Source: CAVYTF01 sp963708205 (GTDB taxonomy: Bacteria; Bacteroidota; Bacteroidia; Chitinophagales; Chitinophagaceae). Taken from it: a stretch of DNA of 64,000 bases. This document shows positions 9,303 through 17,900 of this stretch, piece after piece. The stretch covers positions 372,001 through 436,000 of the forward strand of contig OY970196.1 of NCBI GenBank assembly GCA_963708205.1, in the 5' to 3' direction. Each line of letters starts with the position of its first letter. Positions within the stretch are counted from its first letter, which is position 1. The position numbers were made by a program, and so were the translations under genes. Under the pieces are notes generated by a model. It saw only the letters and a program-made list of their open reading frames with translations. It was not told the DNA's origin and searched no databases.

Positions 9303-10313
9303 ATGAAAATATCTAATGAAACCAAAATTGGTGCGCTTACTATTGTTGCTGTCGTGCTCCTGATCTTAGGATTTGATTTTTTAAAAGGAAAAAGTTTTTT
9401 TAAAACCGGCAACTTTTTGTATGCGAAATATACTGATACAAAAGAATTGCAACCCTCAAATCCGGTGTATGTGAATGGATATGAAGTTGGTAATGTGTAT
9501 GAAATTGAACCTTCTGATGTTAACCTTCATAATATTATCGTAAGCATAAAATTGAAAGATGCATTTAATATTCCTGATAACTCTGTAGCATCGATCAGCA
9601 GTAATCCGCTTGGTTCGCCAAGCATAGAAATTGCACTTGGCAATAGTCCAACTTATTTAAAATCGGATGATACTTTATTAAGTAAAAATTCCGGCGGCTT
9701 GCTCGATAGTCTTAGCACAAAGTTGCAGCCTGTCGCGGATTCCTTGAAGCTGACATTGCATTCATTGAATAGTGTTTTAGAAAATTTCAACACCATTTTA
9801 GATCCGGCAACAAAGAACAATTTGCAAAGCGTAATAAGCAATCTTGATAAAACAACAGCGAGCCTTGCAGTCTCTTCAGCATCACTTCAAAAAATGATGA
9901 ATGAAGAAAATGGTTCGCTCACAGGCACGATGAATAACATGAACAGCTTTACAAAAAATCTTGCAGCGAACAATTATAAAATAGATTCTACACTTACCAA
10001 TTTGCAGGTGGCAACAGGTAAAATATCGAATGCAGATATTGATGGTGTTGTAAACAATTTAAAAGCCTCTGTTGAAAAATTAAACAATGCGATGGCAAAA
10101 GTAAATTCAACAGACGGCTCGATTGGCGCCTTAATAAATGATAAAACATTATACAACAATCTCACTGCAACCATCAATAGTTTGCATACATTAACTGATG
10201 ATCTACGCGTTCATCCTAAACGTTATGTGAATATTTCTGTGTTTGGTAAAAAAGATAAAGGAGATTACTTAACATCGCCGCTGAAATCAGATTCTACTAC
10301 AAACGCGAAATGA
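9303..10313 (+). CDS. MCE-domain (MlaD-like) lipid-transport protein
   Basis: The 336-residue protein has one N-terminal transmembrane segment (about residues 8-25), a single MCE domain (about 38-115; PSNPVYVNGYEVGNVYEI, then NPLGSPSIEI) and a long helical C-terminal region rich in Asn, Ser and Leu. Such proteins form hexameric rings or tunnels that move phospholipids between inner and outer membranes with an Mla-type ABC transporter. The permease and ATPase partners are not in the window. Its stop overlaps the start of the OstA-like gene (ATGA at 10310-10313), indicating coupling. Confidence 0.9.
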   Translation: MKISNETKIGALTIVAVVLLILGFDFLKGKSFFKTGNFLYAKYTDTKELQPSNPVYVNGYEVGNVYEIEPSDVNLHNIIVSIKLKDAFNIPDNSVASISSNPLGSPSIEIALGNSPTYLKSDDTLLSKNSGGLLDSLSTKLQPVADSLKLTLHSLNSVLENFNTILDPATKNNLQSVISNLDKTTASLAVSSASLQKMMNEENGSLTGTMNNMNSFTKNLAANNYKIDSTLTNLQVATGKISNADIDGVVNNLKASVEKLNNAMAKVNSTDGSIGALINDKTLYNNLTATINSLHTLTDDLRVHPKRYVNISVFGKKDKGDYLTSPLKSDSTTNAK

Positions 10314-11974
10314 TGAGGCATGCTTTTTTAATCAAGTTTTCTGCAATAATTATTTTTTTATTTTCTATCACGCAGCTTTTGTTTGCACAAAAACCTGCAG
10401 ACACCACTGCAGCAAAAAAGCAAATCATAATCATACAGGCGCAGCGGCTCAATCATCAAATAATAAAAGATTCTGCTTTTCAATCTTTGGTTGGAAATGT
10501 AATTGTTCGCCAGGATAAAACCATGTTTTATTGTGACAGCGCAGTCATTGATCAAACAGCAAACATCATGGAAGCGTATGGTCATGTGCACATAAATGAT
10601 AACGACAGCATCAACACTTATGCGGATTATTTAAAGTATTTGGGTAATGATAAAAAAGCATTTCTTAACGGCAACTGTAAACTCACCGATGGCAAAGGCA
10701 CGCTTACAACACCTTCGCTTGAATATGATCTTAATACCAAGCTCGGCACCTATTTAAACAGCGGGAAACTTGTCGAAAACTCCACAGTGCTTACAAGTAA
10801 AGAAGGTTATTATTATGGCGAAACGAAAGATGCCACCTTTAAAAAAAATGTTGTGTTGATTGATCCGCAATACACAATAAAAACAGATACGCTTTTATAC
10901 AATACTTATTCGCAGGTCACAACGTTTGTTGTGCCAACAGAAATAATCAGTGGACCGGGAAGAAAAATATTAACGAGTGATGGTTATTACGATACGAAAA
11001 ATAAAAAATCTTATTTCGGCAAGCGTCCAACACTTATTGATAGTGCTACCACTTTAATAGCAGATGAAGTAGCAAATGATGACTCTACTCATTTTGGAGA
11101 AGCGCGCGGAAATGTTATTTACAAAGACACTTCAGAGGGTATTACTATTCTTTCAAATGATCTGAAAACAAATAAATTGACCAACGCTTTTCTTGCAACA
11201 GAAAAACCAATCATGATAATCAAGCAGGATAAAGATTCTGTTTTTATTGCTGCCGATACTTTGTATTCTGCAAAGCTTTCTGACCTGCGAAAAAGCACGA
11301 ATGTTCCCATGATCTTGATGGATACTTTTTCAAGAAAATATGACAGCGCATACCTCAGTAATTTTTATATAAAGCAAGACAGCATTAACAAAGCAGACTC
11401 AAGCCGCGACCGTTTTTTTGAAGCATATTTTCATGTAAAGATCTATTCAGATTCTATGCAGGCAGTATGCGACAGCATGTTTTACTCCGCAGAAGATTCT
11501 GCATTCCGTTTATTCCGAAAGCCAATTGTTTGGGGACAAAACAGCCAGATTACAGGCGACACGATCTATCTTTTTACACAAGATAAAAAACCAAAAGAGC
11601 TCTACGATTTTTATGATGCCTTTACTGTAAATGATGTTGGTCACGGATATTATAATCAAATAAAAGGGCGAACGATCAATGCGTATTTTAAAGATGGTGA
11701 AATTGATTACATGCATGTCAAGGGCACACAGGCAGAGAGTATTTATTATGCGCAGGATGACAACAATAAATTTGTCGGAGTGAATAAAGCAACCTCTGAT
11801 GTGATTGATATGTACTTCGATGAAAGAAAACCAACGCGTGTAGTTTTCAGAAGTAATTTGAAAGGAACAACCTACCCGATGCGACAGGTGAGTGCAGATG
11901 AATTAAAATTGAAAGGCTTTCAATGGCTTGAAGATCTTCGTCCAAAATCAGAGTATGATTTATTTGCCCAATGA
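10310..11974 (+). CDS. OstA-like (LptA/LptD N-domain fold) exported protein
   Basis: This 554-residue protein starts with a signal peptide (about residues 1-27, ending LLFAQ). The body is made of repeated short beta-strands with recurring elements such as ADTLLYN, AYGHVHIND and GNVIYKD, the pattern of the OstA/LptA jellyroll. It is much longer than proteobacterial LptA (about 180 residues) because several such modules follow each other, and it lacks a C-terminal barrel. It is probably the periplasmic bridge or an accessory factor for LPS transport, working with the LptD encoded 2.2 kb away. An ATG three bases downstream is an alternative start. Confidence 0.85.
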   Translation: MMRHAFLIKFSAIIIFLFSITQLLFAQKPADTTAAKKQIIIIQAQRLNHQIIKDSAFQSLVGNVIVRQDKTMFYCDSAVIDQTANIMEAYGHVHINDNDSINTYADYLKYLGNDKKAFLNGNCKLTDGKGTLTTPSLEYDLNTKLGTYLNSGKLVENSTVLTSKEGYYYGETKDATFKKNVVLIDPQYTIKTDTLLYNTYSQVTTFVVPTEIISGPGRKILTSDGYYDTKNKKSYFGKRPTLIDSATTLIADEVANDDSTHFGEARGNVIYKDTSEGITILSNDLKTNKLTNAFLATEKPIMIIKQDKDSVFIAADTLYSAKLSDLRKSTNVPMILMDTFSRKYDSAYLSNFYIKQDSINKADSSRDRFFEAYFHVKIYSDSMQAVCDSMFYSAEDSAFRLFRKPIVWGQNSQITGDTIYLFTQDKKPKELYDFYDAFTVNDVGHGYYNQIKGRTINAYFKDGEIDYMHVKGTQAESIYYAQDDNNKFVGVNKATSDVIDMYFDERKPTRVVFRSNLKGTTYPMRQVSADELKLKGFQWLEDLRPKSEYDLFAQ

Positions 11975-12017
11975 GAATGAAATTTATTTTCGAAAAGTAA
12001 AAACCTTCAACCAATTC

Positions 12018-12839
12018 TTAATTCTCTTTTCCCCAACCCCATTTTAGAAATGCAGGAAATGCACGCGCCCATGTTGGCACATCATGCGTGCCGTCTGCGA
12101 GCTCGAGATATTGAATTGATTCATCGGGATAGCCTTTGTCAGTAAGTTCTTTTATCAGGTCAATCGTATCATCAATAGAATCTATCACTCCATTTTTATT
12201 GCGGTCTTTTGTTTCATCGAGTGCGCCGCATTCAAAGAAGAATTTCAGCCATGGATAAAAATTTCCGTTCCTGATCTGCGCATGCATAATGCGGTCTGTA
12301 TCTTCATTGTAGCCTGCTTTATAGCTTTTGCTGCGCCACCAGAATGAACCGCTGAATGAGCCGACTTTAGCAAATTCTTCCGCATGATTCCAAACAATAT
12401 CCATCGCGCTTAAAGCGCCAAGCGAGAAACCTGCAAATGATTTTTCCTTGAAAGATGCAATGAAATATTTCTCCTGGATAAAAGGCAATAACTCCTCAAA
12501 AACAAAGTTGGTGTAAGCCGCCGCTTTTGTACCGCGCCCTTTGTAATCGAGCCTGTTGGCTGTGGCATATTCATTCCTTCTGTCGGCGCCGCAATAAATG
12601 CCGATGCAGAGCAAAGGCTCTATTTCATTTTGCGCGATTAGCTTATCAAGCATGTCGTCGAAAGGCATTTTAGGCAGGTCTTGTCCATCGTTGATGAGTA
12701 GTAAAGGAAGGGTTTCAGGCTGCGCAATATTTTTGGGTAAATACGCATCAATAATAACGTCTCTTTTTAAAAATACGGAAGTGATAATGCTTTGCTCAAC
12801 AACAATTTTTTCCAGTGCTACGAGTTTTTCATCAGCCAT
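12018..12839 (-). CDS. Esterase D/Fes-type alpha/beta hydrolase
   Basis: This 273-residue protein belongs to the putative-esterase family (esterase D, enterochelin esterase-like). The nucleophile elbow is GFSLG (Ser about 138), the oxyanion region is LINDGQD (about 48-54), and a late His (GTHDVPTW) completes the triad. No signal peptide is seen, so it should be cytoplasmic. A short stretch near residue 210 (DRNKNGVIDSIDD) has the spacing of an EF-hand or dockerin calcium loop, possibly a structural insertion. Substrate unknown. It stands alone between the OstA-like gene and a response regulator. Confidence 0.85.
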   Translation of the reverse strand: MADEKLVALEKIVVEQSIITSVFLKRDVIIDAYLPKNIAQPETLPLLLINDGQDLPKMPFDDMLDKLIAQNEIEPLLCIGIYCGADRRNEYATANRLDYKGRGTKAAAYTNFVFEELLPFIQEKYFIASFKEKSFAGFSLGALSAMDIVWNHAEEFAKVGSFSGSFWWRSKSYKAGYNEDTDRIMHAQIRNGNFYPWLKFFFECGALDETKDRNKNGVIDSIDDTIDLIKELTDKGYPDESIQYLELADGTHDVPTWARAFPAFLKWGWGKEN

Positions 12840-12910
12840 GTTTTCAAACTTACATGATGAAGATGAATTGACAAAAAGATTAGGAGATTTTAATTTGAAA
12901 AAGAAGATTT

Positions 12911-12937
12911 CGTAATTGAGGAACGAAGCAATCTGTG
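12911..12937. repeat. Half copy of GAACGAAGCARTCTGTG palindromic element
   Basis: The segment ending GAGGAACGAAGCAATCTGTG matches the left arm of the full palindromic element at 62895-62990, but the complementary arm is missing here. It lies in the 134-bp gap upstream of the esterase gene, so it is probably a decayed insertion of a short non-autonomous element. Confidence 0.6.
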
Positions 12938-12973
12938 TTTATTTTTCGACATCCAACTTAAGCGGAAGAAAAA

Positions 12974-13441
12974 TTACTTTATATCAGATGAGTATAGTAC
13001 AAAGCTTTCCTTATCTGGTTTCAAAAGTTCTTCTTTCCAATCAAGAGAAAAAATTTTCTTTAGAATTTCTACTTCATGATGGAAATAAACAGGTTTTAAA
13101 ACGAAGAGATTTGCTCCGTTGGAAAAAGTTTCGTCTATATCTCTTTTAGCAGCAGAAGTGGAAAAAATTACAACAGGAACCTTTGAAAATTTAGCATTGC
13201 TTCTTATTTCCTGCAAACATTCATTACCGTTTTTGCATGGCATGCGCATATCAAGAAAAATTATGTCGGGACATTCTACGTCAACTTCCGCGAGGTATTT
13301 TACCAGTTTATCACCATCTGTAACTGGTATAACTTCCGCATCTGTGAGCACCTCTTTCAATGCTTGCTGAAAAAGCTCATAGTCGTCCGCATCATCATCG
13401 GCAAATAAAATTTTGACAGACTTCCTATTGTTTATTACCAT
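12974..13441 (-). CDS. Single-domain response regulator (CheY-like)
   Basis: The 155 residues form one receiver domain and no output domain. The acidic pair is in FADDDADD (about 13-20), the phospho-acceptor Asp is in IFLDMRMP (about 62), the Thr/Ser switch is in VIFSTSA and the conserved Lys in LKPVYF. It resembles Rcp1-type regulators that relay phosphate from phytochrome-like histidine kinases. No kinase is encoded next to it, so its partner is elsewhere. The 19 residues after the receiver fold are unexplained. Confidence 0.9.
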   Translation of the reverse strand: MVINNRKSVKILFADDDADDYELFQQALKEVLTDAEVIPVTDGDKLVKYLAEVDVECPDIIFLDMRMPCKNGNECLQEIRSNAKFSKVPVVIFSTSAAKRDIDETFSNGANLFVLKPVYFHHEVEILKKIFSLDWKEELLKPDKESFVLYSSDIK

Positions 13442-14292
13442 ACCAAGCGTTTAGTGCAATTACACCTATACATCTTTCTGTTAGTTTTGCCGTTAGACAA
13501 TAGAAATAAGAAATTAATGTTTCTGTAACGGCAGAGTAATTAACAGAAATTATGCCTGTTTTATTTCTTTTTGCATCAGATTGCCACTTTTGCAGGAAAG
13601 ACGCGGATTTGGTTGAAGTGAATACCAGTGCAGCTTTAGACAAAGCAGGCGGGATATCCGCGCTTAAAAAATGAAACTGTGTATTATTTTAATCATTTTA
13701 ACAATTAGCAGATTGGCTTTTGATAAAATGCACGATTAGCTTATCTTAATTTTTTATTTGCCAGTGAGGAAGGCAGGATCAAACTTTAATTCTTAATTTC
13801 TTCTTCCATTCAAATAAAGCCTACCTTACGTCATTCTTTAGATTGCTGCCCTTTTAAAAAGAGACACTCAGCCATTACTAATGCCTTGCCGCTGTTTTCC
13901 AAAAACTTTTTATAGTTTTTTTCTTCCTGATAATATGTTTACGCCGCGTGGCTTAGAGTTGAAGCCGCGTGGCTTAGAGTTGAAGCCGCGTGGCTTAGAG
14001 TTGAAGCCGCGTGGCTTAGAGTTGAAGCCGCTTGGCTTAGGTTTCAAGCCGCGTGGCTTAGGTTTCAAGCCGCATGGCTTAGAGTTGAAGCCGCATGGCT
14101 TAGGTTTCAAGCCGCATGGCTTAGAATTGAAGCCGCGTGGCGTAAGATTGCGGCCGCTTCCTCAAATAAGATTATTGTCAGGTTGAAAGCAATTATCCTG
14201 CTCTGTTATTTCATCAATTAAAAATATCAACTGATTGAAAATCATACATTTATCAAACATTATCATTTCATAAAAATCAAAAAACTACTATT
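13442..14292. other. 851-bp gene-free region with tandem array
   Basis: The region between the divergent response regulator and the 14293 gene holds the 21-bp array at 13943-14152 and otherwise AT-rich sequence with no convincing gene. Open frames at 13425-13643 (minus), 13881-14186 (plus) and 13910-14110 (minus) have no recognisable domains; the last two are by-products of a repeat whose unit is a multiple of three. Confidence 0.6.
13943..14152. repeat. 21-bp tandem array 1 (10 units)
   Basis: Ten contiguous 21-bp units start at 13943. Units 1-4 are identical and carry GGCTTAGAGTTGAAGCC; units 5, 6 and 8 carry GGCTTAGGTTTCAAGCC; units 7 and 9 are variants of the first type and unit 10 is degenerate. 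In both types GGCTT and AAGCC can pair within a unit or across a unit boundary, leaving a 7-nt loop, so the short dyad is kept although the loop sequence changes. There are no spacers between units. Confidence 0.95.
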
Positions 14293-15003
14293 ATGTCTCA
14301 TTCCAGAATTCCTTATTCTCCGGCGCTTTTTAACGATTACATCCAAAACACAAATGGTCGTCTGCAGGCAACAAACCCCGTTACTTCAAACCCTTATTAC
14401 CAGGATTACAACATAAGCGTACCTGATTCGAAAGATTGGGACAGCAGGTGCAATAATTGGGTAACTACGGTGTATGCTACGTATATCAATCCTGCTACCA
14501 GCACTGCCATCGCTAAAGAAGATGTAAAGAATTTCATCACCGAGTTTCACACGTTTGGCGGTCCACTGCTGAATAAAATATTAGCTAGCGGCATTGCGGG
14601 CAGCACGGAAGAGCACATCTTTAATTTTGTTTTGGATAGAAGCGACCCTACGCACAGCACTACGCCCATTGCGGCTCAGTGCATTGCCGGCATACATGGT
14701 ATGGGCATGGGTATGTATGAATTTGGCTGCAAAGGCAATAACAAAGATGGACGCAACAGCAAAGTGCATGGCGCCGATAGTGTGCAGTTTGCCTACGCCC
14801 TTAGTGCGTTGCCGCCTGCGCCTTCGCCAACACCCGACAGCGCCGGCATGGTGAAAGAACTTTCTACATCGGCTACTTTTACGCACGACTTTGGGACTGA
14901 TAGTCCGGGCAAGTGGCTGACGGTTTATTTCCGCTGGTACAATACCAAACATCCGCAGCTTGCCGGTGCATGGAGTAGTGTGCAAACACTGGCGATTGGG
15001 TAG
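14293..15003 (+). CDS. Bacteroidota hypothetical protein with C-terminal beta domain
   Basis: This 236-residue protein has no signal peptide or membrane segment. Its N-terminal half is helical and polar (IPYSPALFNDYIQ, then SKDWDSRCNNWVTTVY), followed by a Pro-rich hinge (PPAPSPTPD, about residues 176-184) and a C-terminal beta-rich region (FTHDFGTDSPGKWLTVYFRW...AGAWSSVQTLAIG). That tail resembles the end of many Bacteroidota hypothetical proteins with a KxVYFxxRWxNxxGxxGPWS-type motif. Composition is richer in G+C than the surroundings, which may mean recent transfer. It sits just after tandem array 1 and has its own terminator. No function is proposed. Confidence 0.8.
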   Translation: MSHSRIPYSPALFNDYIQNTNGRLQATNPVTSNPYYQDYNISVPDSKDWDSRCNNWVTTVYATYINPATSTAIAKEDVKNFITEFHTFGGPLLNKILASGIAGSTEEHIFNFVLDRSDPTHSTTPIAAQCIAGIHGMGMGMYEFGCKGNNKDGRNSKVHGADSVQFAYALSALPPAPSPTPDSAGMVKELSTSATFTHDFGTDSPGKWLTVYFRWYNTKHPQLAGAWSSVQTLAIG

Positions 15004-15028
15004 GGAGATATTTAAATATAAATTGGAG

Positions 15029-15052
15029 AAAGCTGCTGCAAGGCGGCTTTTT
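15029..15052 (+). terminator. Intrinsic terminator after the 14293 gene
   Basis: An 8-bp stem (AAAGCTGC with GCGGCTTT, one G-T pair) with a 6-nt loop runs into a short T run, 26 nt after the stop codon at 15003. Confidence 0.7.
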
Positions 15053-15064
15053 AATAGAAGTTAT

Positions 15065-15529
15065 TTAATTGTCCCAGTCAATCTTGTTATTTTTTAAAAA
15101 AACAGTATACACACTATCAACATTATAGATTTTATAATTAAATCTTCCTAAATGGCATAAGGAAAGATATTTTTCAAAATCTTCTTTGTTTTTAAAAGCC
15201 TTTTCTATTTTAATTGCTGGGATGATTATAAACCAAGAATCATCATCGTTATTTGGTTCTTTTGAATGAAGGATAACAATTTTTTGTTGTATAACATTAA
15301 CTTCTTCGATATTGCAAAAACATATAGTATCAGCAATAGTCGCTTCATTCATATTCCAGTCTTTATTTCCATTTAATCTGAGTAAGGCATACGGCCTAAT
15401 CAATGGAATTCTAACGGCATCCCATGAACTATAAGGTCTAGTGTAAAATTTATCTGTTCTTATTCTATTAGATTTGTGTCTACAACTAAGTGATAGAAAC
15501 ACACAAAGACTTAAAAACAAAATCTTCAT
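15065..15529 (-). CDS. Small lipoprotein of unknown function
   Basis: The start chosen is the ATG at 15527-15529; a TTG six bases earlier is less likely. The first 17 residues form a lipoprotein signal with lipobox LSLSC (MKILFLSLCVFLSLSC), so the mature protein should be membrane-anchored. The remaining 138 residues are mixed alpha/beta with aromatic and charged residues (SWFIIIPAIKIEKAFKNKEDF), and no family was recognised. It is convergent with the 14293 gene and divergent from the ATP-grasp gene, and seems to be a single-gene unit. Confidence 0.7.
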   Translation of the reverse strand: MKILFLSLCVFLSLSCRHKSNRIRTDKFYTRPYSSWDAVRIPLIRPYALLRLNGNKDWNMNEATIADTICFCNIEEVNVIQQKIVILHSKEPNNDDDSWFIIIPAIKIEKAFKNKEDFEKYLSLCHLGRFNYKIYNVDSVYTVFLKNNKIDWDN

Positions 15530-15689
15530 GAGCAAATTTAATTATAAAAAAATCCAGCAATTGCAGCCTTAACAAAATTCAGATTTTATATAGAAAATAA
15601 TCCTTCAAAAATAAATTTCCTTCCTTTTCAAATTTGTTTCTTTAAATTGGCAACTCATAAAACATTAATCATTACCCTAAAATTTCTTT

Positions 15690-16664
15690 ATGAAAAAAAT
15701 AGGAATTCTGTTTGGAAAAGAAAGAAGTTTTCCCAATGCAGTTATCGAAAGAATAAACAGTAAAAATGTTGACGGCGTTTCTGCGGAATATGTGCGCATT
15801 GATAAAGTGATGCAGGGCGAGCCAACTGAATATGCGGTTATCTTTGACCGCATCAGCCAGGATGTTCCGTTTTATCGCGCCTATCTAAAGAACGCTGCGC
15901 TCACCGGCACGGCTGTTATCAACAATCCTTTTTGGTGGAGCGCTGATGAAAAGTTTTTCAATAATTGTCTCGCTACAAAAATTGATGTGCCTGTGCCAAA
16001 AACGGTGATACTTCCATCCAAACAATTGCCTGATGATACAACCGATCAGTCATTTGCAAACCTTGCATATCCATTGGATTGGGAAGGCATTTTTAACTAC
16101 GTTGGTTTTCCCGCTTACATGAAACCTTTTGCCGGCGGCGGATGGAAAAATGTTTATAAGCTTAGCAGCATTGAAGATTTTTTTGACAAGCATTCAGAAA
16201 CAGGTCAGTTAATAATGATGCTGCAGGAAGAAATAATTTTTGATGAATATTATCGCTCCTATTGCATAGGCGGCAAGCATGTTCGCATCATGCCTTATGA
16301 GCCGCGAAACCCGCACCACTTAAGGTATGTAGCGGATTTCTCTCCATCACCTGAAAGATATAAATTGATGGAAGAAATTGTGATAAGAATAAATAAATAT
16401 TTGGGTTATGATTTTAATACTGTTGAATTAGCCTTGCGCGATGGTGTACCTTATGCAATTGATTTTTGCAATCCCGCGCCAGATGCTGAACGCACAAGTG
16501 TTGGTGAAGAAAACTTTAATTGGGTAGTGGAAACTGCTGCGAACTATGCAATAGAAAAAGCGATTGCGCAGGAACCGGGAAGGGATAATTTAACGTGGGG
16601 AGAATATGTGCAACGCAGCGCAACCAAACAACCGCTTGAAGTGCAGGACAGCAAGTGGGTTTAA
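15690..16664 (+). CDS. ATP-grasp family ligase
   Basis: The 324-residue protein starts with a RimK/DdlB-type N-domain (MKKIGILFGKERSFPNAV) and continues with an ATP-grasp core: a nucleotide-lysine segment YPAYMKPFAGGGWKNVY-like (about residues 140-155), an acidic loop LQEEIIFDEYYR and a late metal-binding stretch VPYAIDFCNPAPD (about 258-270, with Asp and Asn). ATP-grasp ligases join a carboxylate to an amine through an acyl-phosphate. It is followed after 53 bp by a YbdK-type carboxylate-amine ligase, so the two probably act in one pathway making a small amide or peptide-like compound. The substrate is unknown. Confidence 0.85.
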   Translation: MKKIGILFGKERSFPNAVIERINSKNVDGVSAEYVRIDKVMQGEPTEYAVIFDRISQDVPFYRAYLKNAALTGTAVINNPFWWSADEKFFNNCLATKIDVPVPKTVILPSKQLPDDTTDQSFANLAYPLDWEGIFNYVGFPAYMKPFAGGGWKNVYKLSSIEDFFDKHSETGQLIMMLQEEIIFDEYYRSYCIGGKHVRIMPYEPRNPHHLRYVADFSPSPERYKLMEEIVIRINKYLGYDFNTVELALRDGVPYAIDFCNPAPDAERTSVGEENFNWVVETAANYAIEKAIAQEPGRDNLTWGEYVQRSATKQPLEVQDSKWV

Positions 16665-16717
16665 ATTTTGAATGATTTTATTTTACTGAATTATAAGTTT
16701 TTTTAAATTTTATTTGA

Positions 16718-17824
16718 ATGGCTAATTTAAGCTTTAAACATTTTACACTTGGTGTTGAAGAAGAATACATGGTGCTTGATCCTGAAACGCGGGAACTAAA
16801 AAGCCATGAACAAAAAATTGTGCTGGAAGGTCAAAAAATGATCAAGGATAAAGTGAAAGCAGAGATGCACCAGGCTGTTGTGGAAGTAGGCACAGACATT
16901 TGTCAGGACATTGAAGAAGCTTATAAGGATGTTGCTATTTTACGAAAAACTATTGCGCAGATTGCGGGCGATCTTGGCTTGTGGGTTGGCGCTTCGGGCA
17001 CGCATCCTTTCAGTCATTGGGAAAGTCAATTGATCACGGATCATTTTCGCTACAATCAAATTGTTGATGAGTTGCAGGAAGCAGCAAGAAGCAACCTCAT
17101 CTTCGGTTTGCATGTGCATGTGGGCATGGAAGACAGAAAGATGGCTGTGCACATCGCGAATTCTGCAAGATATTTTTTGCCGCATGTGTATGCATTAAGC
17201 ACCAACTCTCCTTTTTGGGAAGGAAGAAAAACGGGTTATAAATCTTTTCGCACAAAAGTTTTTGATAAATTTCCACGCACAGGAATTCCTGATTATTTTG
17301 AAAGCATTGAAGCGTATGAAAACTATGTAAACATTTTAATAAAAACGAATTGCATTGATAACGCGAAAAAGATCTGGTGGGATCTGCGCGTGCATCCTTT
17401 TTTCAATACAGTGGAATTTCGCATTTGCGATGTGCCAATGACTATTGAGGAAACCATTGCTATTGCTGCATTATTCCAGGCAATCTGTGCAAAGCTGTAC
17501 AAGCTGCGCATGCAGAATATGAACTTCATCATGTATCCAAGAATACTTATTAATGAAAATAAATGGCGCGCAGGAAGATATGGAATTGATGGAACGCTGA
17601 TTGATTTTGGCAAAGAAGCCGAAGTAAATACGCGTGTGCTTATTTATGAATTATTAGATTTTGTGGATGATGTTGTTGACCAGCTCGGCAGCAGGTATGC
17701 CGTGCAATATGTTCATAAAATTTTAGAAAAAGGAACAGGTGCAGACAGGCAGTTAGAAGTATTTAATAGCACGAATAATTTGGTTGATGTAGTGAATTTT
17801 GTTCAAAGCCAATTTTTAGTTTGA
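16718..17824 (+). CDS. Carboxylate-amine ligase, YbdK/GCS2 family
   Basis: This 368-residue protein belongs to the glutamate-cysteine ligase type 2 superfamily. Landmarks are the N-terminal GVEEEYMVLDP (acidic metal ligands, about residues 12-22), GASGTHPFSHW, the His motif FGLHVHVG (about 128-135) and the C-terminal VEFRICDVPMT. Members form gamma-glutamyl or similar amide bonds with ATP; YbdK itself has weak glutamate-cysteine ligase activity. Pairing with an ATP-grasp gene upstream points to a two-step ligation module. A bidirectional terminator follows. True substrates are not deducible. Confidence 0.92.
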   Translation: MANLSFKHFTLGVEEEYMVLDPETRELKSHEQKIVLEGQKMIKDKVKAEMHQAVVEVGTDICQDIEEAYKDVAILRKTIAQIAGDLGLWVGASGTHPFSHWESQLITDHFRYNQIVDELQEAARSNLIFGLHVHVGMEDRKMAVHIANSARYFLPHVYALSTNSPFWEGRKTGYKSFRTKVFDKFPRTGIPDYFESIEAYENYVNILIKTNCIDNAKKIWWDLRVHPFFNTVEFRICDVPMTIEETIAIAALFQAICAKLYKLRMQNMNFIMYPRILINENKWRAGRYGIDGTLIDFGKEAEVNTRVLIYELLDFVDDVVDQLGSRYAVQYVHKILEKGTGADRQLEVFNSTNNLVDVVNFVQSQFLV

Positions 17825-17849
17825 TTTTTGTTTTGATATTATTCCATAA

Positions 17850-17881
17850 AAAAAAGTCATCTCCAATAAGATGACTTTTTT
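17850..17881. terminator. Bidirectional intrinsic terminator
   Basis: A 13-bp perfect stem (arms 17850-17862 and 17869-17881, core AGTCATCT/AGATGACT) has a 6-nt loop and is flanked by A and T runs, so it can work on both strands. It lies between the convergent YbdK-type ligase and DUF3276 genes. Confidence 0.92.
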
Positions 17882-17900
17882 ATTTTCTAAATCTATTTTA

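Noticed and set aside
13425..13643. 72-codon open frame upstream of the response regulator
   Set aside because: Overlaps the response-regulator start by 17 bp, no recognisable features, composition like non-coding sequence.
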